A stretch of DNA of 48,506 nt, taken from Acidimicrobiia bacterium. Lineage in GTDB: Bacteria > Actinomycetota > Acidimicrobiia > Acidimicrobiales > Poriferisodalaceae. Position 1 is the stretch's first letter. The number at the start of each line of letters is the position of its first letter. The notes beneath the pieces are model-generated. The model ran no database searches. It saw nothing but the letters and a program-made list of their open reading frames with translations, and was not told the origin of the DNA. Position numbers and translations under genes: made by a program. The stretch spans positions 1-48,506 of the forward strand of contig JAJEFK010000019.1 in NCBI GenBank assembly GCA_022820505.1. Direction: 5' to 3'. Shown here one piece after another: positions 43,145 through 48,506 of this stretch.

Positions 43145-43374
43145 GCGCACCATTCCGAGCAGTTGCAGCACAAAATGGTGACTGGTGGGAGATCGAGATC
43201 ATCTCGGGCCTGCCTCGCAATGTGCTTGGTGTCAGCCAGGCCCGCCGCAAGAGCGACGTAGAACGAGTTGCGCGAAGTGTGGTCGCCGAGCTGCTCGAAA
43301 TTCGGCCGGACGGCATCGAGATCGACATCGAATTCAGGCGGGCAACCGATCGCGGTACGACTGCGATCGCCTAG
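43141..43374 (+). CDS. hicB: HicB-like antitoxin
   Basis: A 77-residue protein. GDWWEIEIISGLPRNVLGVS followed by QARRKSDVERVARSVVAELL matches short HicB antitoxins ('GWWEIEVPELPGVVTQARRLDEV...AR..I...L'). It neutralises HicA; the DNA-binding domain often fused to HicB is absent, so the palindrome may be bound by the complex. Translationally coupled to hicA. Confidence 0.85.
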   Translation: MSAPFRAVAAQNGDWWEIEIISGLPRNVLGVSQARRKSDVERVARSVVAELLEIRPDGIEIDIEFRRATDRGTTAIA

Positions 43375-43444
43375 TAAACCCGACGCCGGCTTGGCCTCGT
43401 CCCAAGGGACATAGCCGTCCAAGACGGCAGCACAACAGTTGCTG

Positions 43445-44182
43445 TTACGGCGCTGGCCGGAGCTTGTGGGCGGCCATGGCGTCGTACAGCGGCAGGCTGC
43501 GCTCGTACATCTCAGCCAGTGGGGGCGAGTCGTCCAGCGGCGGGTACTCGGTGCGCGGCGGCGCGATGCCGGTGCTCTGACGCAGCGCGTCGTGCCACGG
43601 GCCGGTGCCCTCGCCGTACCAGCTCACCTCGGTGCGCTCGCCTGGTTCCCACGACAGCGCCTCGGGGATGAACTCGATGCCGACCGCTGCGCAATAGGCC
43701 CGGGTGGTGCCCTGGGGATCGCCGGTCAGGTCGGCGGCGTCGATGACCGGCGGGGGAACGCCGTCGCGCTCAGCGATGCGGCAGAACAGGCGGTGAAGCG
43801 ATTCGAAGCCGACCTCGTCCCACGTGCAGTCGGGCCAGTGATGGCCGAGACCCTGCACGACCCGCTCCGGGTCGCGGATGAGAAACGTGTGGGTCATGGC
43901 GGCGAGCTTGCGGTCGTCGAGGTCGTGCTCGACGGAGTAGGCGAAGTCCTTCACGAACACGTTGTGTGACTGCGAGAGCTCCGAGAGGCGGTTCCAGAGC
44001 GCCGCATAGGTGTGGCCGGGACGCGCCTCGACGTGGGCGTCGCGCTGCGACTGACGGTCTTCGCCGTAGTAGTAGAGCTCGTTCCACGGCTCGTGGAAGC
44101 ATTCGAAATCGCCCCGCTGGCGCATCATCCACTCGAACGCCGTGGAGACCGAACGAGGCGTGGCCCACAGCGTCAGGAACAT
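43445..44182 (-). CDS. Sulfotransferase-like protein
   Basis: A 245-residue P-loop protein. The opening FLTLWATPRSVSTAFEWMMR is the PAPS 5'-phosphosulfate loop of small sulfotransferase-family proteins, and DFECFHEPWNELYYYGE and HTFLIRDPERVVQGLGHHWP (3'-phosphate region) follow. It lacks the extra domain seen in the fusion at 39326. It could use PAPS made by the operon next door. It is transcribed with the hydroxylase-like gene upstream (about 50 bases). Acceptor unknown. Confidence 0.78.
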   Translation of the reverse strand: MFLTLWATPRSVSTAFEWMMRQRGDFECFHEPWNELYYYGEDRQSQRDAHVEARPGHTYAALWNRLSELSQSHNVFVKDFAYSVEHDLDDRKLAAMTHTFLIRDPERVVQGLGHHWPDCTWDEVGFESLHRLFCRIAERDGVPPPVIDAADLTGDPQGTTRAYCAAVGIEFIPEALSWEPGERTEVSWYGEGTGPWHDALRQSTGIAPPRTEYPPLDDSPPLAEMYERSLPLYDAMAAHKLRPAP

Positions 44183-44231
44183 CGAGCCGTCCTCCGTATC
44201 GCCATGTACGAACCCGGGTGCACCCGTGAGT

Positions 44232-45245
44232 TCAGGGGCTTTCGGTTCGCTTGCGGGAGCGATGGCCCAGCACCGCAGCGCCCTCTGGCGTTCCGTCGTG
44301 GAAGGCGCCGATCAGCTCGTCCAGCGGCGACTCGTAACCCCCGTAGTTGCATTCGATGAAGCGGTGGTGGATCTGGTGGTGGAAATCGCCCAGCTCGAAC
44401 CGGGCTTGGCGACGGGTCCGCGGCCCCAGCAGCAGGGCGTCGTAACCGGTGTGGGACAGGGGCGCCCCGAGGCCGTGGTGCATCATCATGAAATACAGGT
44501 GCAGCGGGTGCGACGGCACCAACAGCAGCAGCACCACGTCGGAGAAGAGCACGAGGTGCTCGACGGGGTGCATCGAGAGCCCAGACCACGGGCCGACGTT
44601 GGTGTTGCGGTGGTGCCACGAGTGGATGTGACGGTAAGCGGGGCCGGCGTGCAGCAGCCGGTGATGGGCTGAGAAATACAGGATCGACCACCACGGGATG
44701 ACCACCAGGAACAGCACGAACCAGACCGGGTTGCTGTCGAAGGTGATCAGGCGTGCGTGCCCATTGGCGTACGCCCACAGCAACAGCGACTCGAATCCGG
44801 TCCAGATCAGCACAGCCGGCACGAGCGTGAGGAAGACGTTCTCCCGCACCTGATTGCCGAACAGGAACACACGCTTGTTGCGTCCGAAAGGGCGGGAGTC
44901 GTAGCGCAGGCCGTCGCCCTGGCGACGCACGACGTAGAACCAGACGTGCAGCCCACCGGCGACGAGTGTCACCAGGATCAGGTTGCGAAGCCAGATTCCG
45001 AAGATCCAGCCGAATTCGAAGCTCTCGGTGCGTTCGAGCGACGGCATGAACCATGCCCAGACGCCGAACGCCACCGCCAGCATGAAGAAGCGGGACCTCA
45101 GCGGCAGCCATGTGCGCACCAGATGCTTCGCAATGGCGCCCGGAAGGGGAGGCCAGTGCAGGAACGGTGCCGTGCGCAGCGGCAACTCCGGCGCGAAGTT
45201 CCACATCGCGCGGCCGCCGTCAGGCGACGATGACGTCAAGGGCAT
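44232..45245 (-). CDS. Fatty-acid-hydroxylase / sterol-desaturase family membrane enzyme
   Basis: About 337 residues with several hydrophobic segments (e.g. SRFFMLAVAFGVWAWFM, LILVTLVAGGLHVWFYVV, ILYFS...). The di-iron histidine boxes are HHRLLH, HSWHH, and FHHQIHHRFIEC near the end, the classic set of the superfamily. It should hydroxylate or desaturate a lipid in the membrane. ATG 45245 is preferred because CGGGGGTGATG precedes it. It probably runs with the sulfotransferase gene downstream, suggesting hydroxylation followed by sulfonation of a lipid. Confidence 0.87.
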   Translation of the reverse strand: MPLTSSSPDGGRAMWNFAPELPLRTAPFLHWPPLPGAIAKHLVRTWLPLRSRFFMLAVAFGVWAWFMPSLERTESFEFGWIFGIWLRNLILVTLVAGGLHVWFYVVRRQGDGLRYDSRPFGRNKRVFLFGNQVRENVFLTLVPAVLIWTGFESLLLWAYANGHARLITFDSNPVWFVLFLVVIPWWSILYFSAHHRLLHAGPAYRHIHSWHHRNTNVGPWSGLSMHPVEHLVLFSDVVLLLLVPSHPLHLYFMMMHHGLGAPLSHTGYDALLLGPRTRRQARFELGDFHHQIHHRFIECNYGGYESPLDELIGAFHDGTPEGAAVLGHRSRKRTESP

Positions 45246-45365
45246 CGCATCACCCCCGAGCAACCCCACGCTGCTGCCGTCAGGCCTGTCAGCCTGCTAC
45301 CTACACCAGTGTATGTTCGGAAATGAGGTCGCCGACCGCCATATCACGGCCCGAAACGGGGCAGC

Positions 45366-45794
45366 ATGAGCGAGCCGCAGTTCAACGAGCACGGGGCCGA
45401 GGTCACGGGCCGGAGAATCTTCCGCTGGGACGAGCTCGACACGACGCGCTGGGACGCCGACCGGGTTGAGGCGCAGATCCTGACCGGCGAGCACATGCAT
45501 CTGATCCGGGCGGTGTACGAGCCGGGTGCGACCTACGAAATGCACAGCCATCCCCACGAGCAGTTCAGCCTGCTGCTGTCGGGCCGCATGCTCCTGACGG
45601 TGGGCGGCGAGACCCGCGAGATCGGGCCCGGCGACGGCTGGTACGCGCCAGGCGGCGTGCCCCACGGCGGCGAGGTGCTCGGCGACGAACCGGCCGTGTT
45701 CATCGACGTCTACTCGCCGGCGACCACCTGGATCCTCGACGTGTTCGCCCAAGGCAGGCGTGTCGACGGGGACCAGGCACCGCCTGCGGAGTGA
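45366..45794 (+). CDS. Cupin-domain protein
   Basis: A 142-residue single cupin. YEPGATYEMHSHPHEQFSLL is cupin motif 1 with the HxH...E metal ligands, and GDGWYAPGGVPHGGEVLGDE is motif 2 with the last histidine. It should bind a metal and act as an isomerase, dioxygenase or sensor; which one is not visible. Divergent from the hydroxylase gene. Confidence 0.88.
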   Translation: MSEPQFNEHGAEVTGRRIFRWDELDTTRWDADRVEAQILTGEHMHLIRAVYEPGATYEMHSHPHEQFSLLLSGRMLLTVGGETREIGPGDGWYAPGGVPHGGEVLGDEPAVFIDVYSPATTWILDVFAQGRRVDGDQAPPAE

Positions 45795-45844
45795 CTCAGC
45801 GGCTCACCGACCACCATTGAGCGAAAGTCTGAGAAGCTAGGGGG

Positions 45845-46234
45845 ATGGGCGAGCAGACGGCGCCGCAAGCCCAGCCGGTTGAGGGGCGCAGCTTTCCGAC
45901 CACGGCGCGCGGCGCCAGGCCGACGTTCTTCGATGACGATGGTGCGACTGATGCCATCTTGGCGATCGTGACGGCGCTCGCGGCCGAGGTGTGGGCGTTG
46001 CGTGAGCGGCAGACCACGCTCGAGGCAGTGCTTGCCGAGGCCGGCATCGATGCTGCCGCAGCGATCGAGGCGTACCGGCCCGACGGCGACGAGACCGCAG
46101 CCCGTGCTGCCGAGGCGGCGGCATTCGCCGGTCGCGTCTATCGCGTGTTCGAGGAGATGCGCGAAGAGGCACTGGCCGGCGACACGCAGGGCCGGTATCT
46201 CCAGATTGTCGATCGCGCATTCGCAGAGCTCTAG
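45845..46234 (+). CDS. Hypothetical helical protein
   Basis: A 129-residue, alanine-rich, mainly helical acidic protein (AILAIVTALAAEVWALRERQ, AARAAEAAAFAGRVYRVFEE). I do not recognise it. The helix AEVWALRERQTTLEAVLAEA could form a coiled coil. It ends one base before the longest possible start of the methyltransferase gene, so the two are coupled; it may be a partner or regulator of that enzyme. Confidence 0.65.
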   Translation: MGEQTAPQAQPVEGRSFPTTARGARPTFFDDDGATDAILAIVTALAAEVWALRERQTTLEAVLAEAGIDAAAAIEAYRPDGDETAARAAEAAAFAGRVYRVFEEMREEALAGDTQGRYLQIVDRAFAEL

Positions 46235-46249
46235 ATGGGGGACAGCCAG

Positions 46250-47380
46250 ATGAGCCAGCAAACACACCCGCTCCTGCCCACCGAGACGCACGACGAGAGC
46301 GCCCGGGAGGGCTTCGTGCAGGCGCTGAAGTCGCACATCGCGACCCGGGTCAGCCCCGGTGTGCGTGAGATCTACGACCGCCGGGTCCGCCAGCAGTGGG
46401 TGGACGAGCACGGCGACGAGCCGGCGGACCGGCACGAGGTCCGCGAAGCGCTGAGCTCTGACACCTACTACCGGCTGTGGAGCTCGGTGCGCCGATCCAG
46501 CCAGCACCTGCTGTGGAGCTCGGTCGGCGATGCCATCGCCCGCCAGGCGGGCGACCTCGCAGAACGCGCCCGCTCGGCCGATGCGGGGCTCGGTTCGTTG
46601 CGCCTCGATCCCGATCTGGAGATCCCCTGGTACAACGCCGAGGTCGACATCCACGCCATGCCGGGCGGCTACCGGGGCGAGTACATGGACGACGATGTCT
46701 CGGTCGGGGCGCTGTTCGACCGCGGCGTCTATGTGTACGCGATGGGCCAGATGGGCGCGCTCAACGACGATTACGGGCAGTCCGTCTGCCAGAACTTCCT
46801 AGCGGCCTCCCATCCCGAGTTCTCACCGCGGCGGATCCTCGACATGGGCTGCACGTCGGGCAACTCCACGCTGCCCTACGTCGATGCGTTCCCCGACGCC
46901 GAGGTCCATGCCATCGACCTGGGCGCACCCGTGCTGCGGTACGCGCATGCGCGCGCCGAGTCGCTCGCGCGGGCAGTGCACTTCTCCCAGCAGAACGCCG
47001 AGTGCACCGACTTCCCGGACGGGCACTTCGACTTGATCGTCTCGCACATCGTGATCCACGAGATGTCGCCTGCGGCGCTGCGCCGCATGTTCGCTGAGTG
47101 CCGCCGCCTGCTTGCGCCGGGCGGGCTCATGGTGCACGCCGACTTCGCCGGCTACGCGGGCGTCGACCCGGTCACCCAGGCGATGATCGACTGGGACACC
47201 TACTACAACCACGAGCCCTTCTGGGGCCCGATGCGCGACATGGATCTGGTGGCCGAGTCGGTCAGTGCTGGCTTCGACGACGGTGCGGTCGAGATCACGT
47301 CGGTACCGACGGGCCGGATGCTGCAGACAGGCAAGCAGCAGATGACGGGTCAGCTCACCCTTCTGGTCGGCCAGGCCTGA
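46250..47380 (+). CDS. Class I SAM-dependent methyltransferase
   Basis: About 376 residues. Motif I is RILDMGCTSGNSTLPYV (from D198), with motif II/III equivalents AEVHAIDLGAPVLRYA and FDLIVSHIVIHEMSPAALRR, as in the UbiE/methyltransf_11 group. A 190-residue N-terminal domain of unknown function precedes it and is unusual for the family. ATG 46250 has GGGGGAC ahead, favouring it over ATG 46235. Substrate unknown. Confidence 0.83.
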   Translation: MSQQTHPLLPTETHDESAREGFVQALKSHIATRVSPGVREIYDRRVRQQWVDEHGDEPADRHEVREALSSDTYYRLWSSVRRSSQHLLWSSVGDAIARQAGDLAERARSADAGLGSLRLDPDLEIPWYNAEVDIHAMPGGYRGEYMDDDVSVGALFDRGVYVYAMGQMGALNDDYGQSVCQNFLAASHPEFSPRRILDMGCTSGNSTLPYVDAFPDAEVHAIDLGAPVLRYAHARAESLARAVHFSQQNAECTDFPDGHFDLIVSHIVIHEMSPAALRRMFAECRRLLAPGGLMVHADFAGYAGVDPVTQAMIDWDTYYNHEPFWGPMRDMDLVAESVSAGFDDGAVEITSVPTGRMLQTGKQQMTGQLTLLVGQA

Positions 47381-47425
47381 CGCAGTTGACTGAAGGGCCA
47401 TTGCCCACGACAGGAGAGTGACCCG

Positions 47426-47848
47426 ATGGAGGTCGTCAACGAAGTGATGCCCACGGACCCCGAGCGCATCGACGAGATGATGCAGCCTGGGCCTGACGGG
47501 CCGATCTACATGGTCAACCTGCTGAAGTTCAAGGACAAGGCCGAGTATGAGGACGGTCGCGAGACCGATCTGACCGGTTTTGAGGCGTACCAGCTGTACG
47601 GCCGGGCGGTGTCGAGGATCATCCGCGACTACGGCGGCGAGATCCAGTTCGCAGCGAACGTGACGTTCCTGTCGCTCGGCCAGGTCGAGGAATTGTGGGA
47701 TGAGATCGCCATCGCCAAGTACCCGAACCGGGGAGCGCTGCTGGCGATGTCGTCGTCACCGGAATGGCGCGAGGCAGCGGTGCATCGCACGGCCGGGCTG
47801 GCCGGTCAGTTGAACATCGAGACGGTCGCCCAGTTCGTCCGCGAGTGA
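47426..47848 (+). CDS. DUF1330-like protein
   Basis: A 140-residue protein with the same three blocks as its two relatives in this window: PIYMVNLLKFKDKAEYEDGR, YGRAVSRIIRDYGGEIQFAA and EIAIAKYPNRGALLAMSSSP. GGAGAG precedes ATG 47426. It follows the methyltransferase on the same strand by 45 bases. Family function undefined. Confidence 0.82.
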   Translation: MEVVNEVMPTDPERIDEMMQPGPDGPIYMVNLLKFKDKAEYEDGRETDLTGFEAYQLYGRAVSRIIRDYGGEIQFAANVTFLSLGQVEELWDEIAIAKYPNRGALLAMSSSPEWREAAVHRTAGLAGQLNIETVAQFVRE

Positions 47849-47936
47849 GCCTGGGCCGGCCTCACCCGACAGTTCCTTGACGGCCTGCCCTGCGAGGCCT
47901 TCCTTCCGGCCGGAGGGTTCAACTTAGAGTGGCCAT

Positions 47937-48506
47937 GTGACCGCAGCAGCCGCTCGATCCGACTTGGCCATCGACGGGATGACGTGTGCCGCGTGCGCGA
48001 GCAGGATCCAGCAGCGACTGGATGAACTGGACGCCGTAGCGGCTGCGCAGGTGAACTTCGCCACCAGGCGGGCTTCGATCACCCACGACGGGTCGCTCGA
48101 CGAGGCGTTCGTTGCGGCGGAGATCGCTTCGCTGGGCTACGCGGTCATCGAAGAAGGCGAGAGCGAGGCGGCCGAGCGGCGCCGCCAGGCCGACCTGCTG
48201 GCCCGGCTGGTCACCGGAGCGGTGCTGACGGTGCCGTCGGTGCTGATCTCGATGATCCCGGCGCTGCAGTTCGGCGGCTGGGAATGGCTGGTCGCCGTGC
48301 TGGCGGCCGTGGTGATTGTGGGAGCGGGCTGGCCGTTCCATCGAGCCGCAGCGGTCAACCTGCGCCACGGCGCCACCACCATGGACACGCTCGTGTCGAT
48401 GGGGTCGATTGCGGCGCTGGCGTGGTCGCTGACGGTGTCGATCACCGGCATCGGCGACGGCCACGTGTACTTCGAGACCGGCGCCGTGATCGTCACGCTG
48501 ATCCTG
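47937..48506 (+). CDS. copA: Copper-type P-type ATPase, N-terminal part (runs off the window)
   Basis: The frame is open from GTG 47937 to the window edge (190 codons). It begins with a heavy-metal-binding domain: LAIDGMTCAACASRIQQRLD, with C17-x-x-C20. Hydrophobic segments follow (LVTGAVLTVPSVLISMIP, WLVAVLAAVVIVGAGWPF), then the family block NLRHGATTMDTLVSMGSIAA. The GMTCAAC metal site and that block are typical of CopA-type Cu(I) exporters. Catalytic domains lie outside the window. No CsoR-like gene is adjacent in view. Confidence 0.9.
   Translation, partial: MTAAAARSDLAIDGMTCAACASRIQQRLDELDAVAAAQVNFATRRASITHDGSLDEAFVAAEIASLGYAVIEEGESEAAERRRQADLLARLVTGAVLTVPSVLISMIPALQFGGWEWLVAVLAAVVIVGAGWPFHRAAAVNLRHGATTMDTLVSMGSIAALAWSLTVSITGIGDGHVYFETGAVIVTLIL

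Noticed and set aside
1..48506. CRISPR arrays, tRNA or rRNA genes, insertion sequences with transposases
   Set aside because: No regularly spaced repeats, no cloverleaf or T-loop signature noticed, and no transposase or integrase motifs among the frames read. A tRNA search program would be decisive.

Overview
The window is high-GC, densely coded bacterial DNA. Two mycothiol-dependent maleylpyruvate-isomerase-type proteins, an LLM (luciferase-like) flavin monooxygenase, group-D flavin monooxygenases and several DUF1330 proteins point to an actinobacterium with a broad catabolic repertoire. An Acidimicrobiia-like lineage is my guess from gene content alone. I see no tRNA, rRNA or CRISPR array.

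Layout. (1) 2-1672: the end of a Rieske oxygenase and a glutamine-synthetase-like ligase. (2) 1731-10326: a leftward seven-gene operon (Rieske oxygenase, M29-like protein, three-subunit molybdenum hydroxylase, two TetR paralogues), divergent from an FAD monooxygenase; it looks like an aromatic or N-heteroaromatic degradation unit. (3) 10404-16223: a phytanoyl-CoA-type dioxygenase, a methyltransferase, a Fic enzyme with operator-like repeats, a serine hydrolase, and a uridine phosphorylase overlapping an enolase-superfamily dehydratase. (4) 16242-17414: a peroxiredoxin-like gene with one in-frame TGA exactly at the catalytic cysteine (FYRGLW-U-PPC) and a bacterial-SECIS-like hairpin directly after it. 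I read this as a selenoprotein and the most remarkable item here. (5) 17529-19073: an M28-like protein with altered metal ligands and a small conserved protein.

(6) 19323-28319: a defence island with an IetA/IetS-like AAA ATPase and subtilase pair, an unknown protein with a nuclease-like motif, an MmeI-like restriction-modification enzyme and an Mrr-type type IV endonuclease. Its right edge carries a truncated second copy of a gene found intact about 1.5 kb further on, followed by a dyad-rich non-coding stretch. (7) 29444-35813: catabolic genes (two DUF1330 proteins, two maleylpyruvate-isomerase-like proteins, LLM monooxygenase, epoxide-hydrolase-like enzyme, HsaA-like monooxygenase).

(8) 35810-42861: a leftward, translationally coupled operon of a DUF1214 protein, a sulfotransferase-SDR fusion, CysD, a CysN-CysC fusion and a second CysC. 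It makes PAPS and carries a sulfotransferase to spend it, with no sulfate-reduction gene in sight. (9) 42923-43374: a HicAB toxin-antitoxin pair behind a perfect palindrome. (10) 43445-48506: a second sulfotransferase-like protein, a sterol-desaturase/fatty-acid-hydroxylase-type membrane enzyme, a cupin, a small unknown protein, a methyltransferase, a third DUF1330 protein, and the start of a copper-type P-type ATPase that runs off the end.
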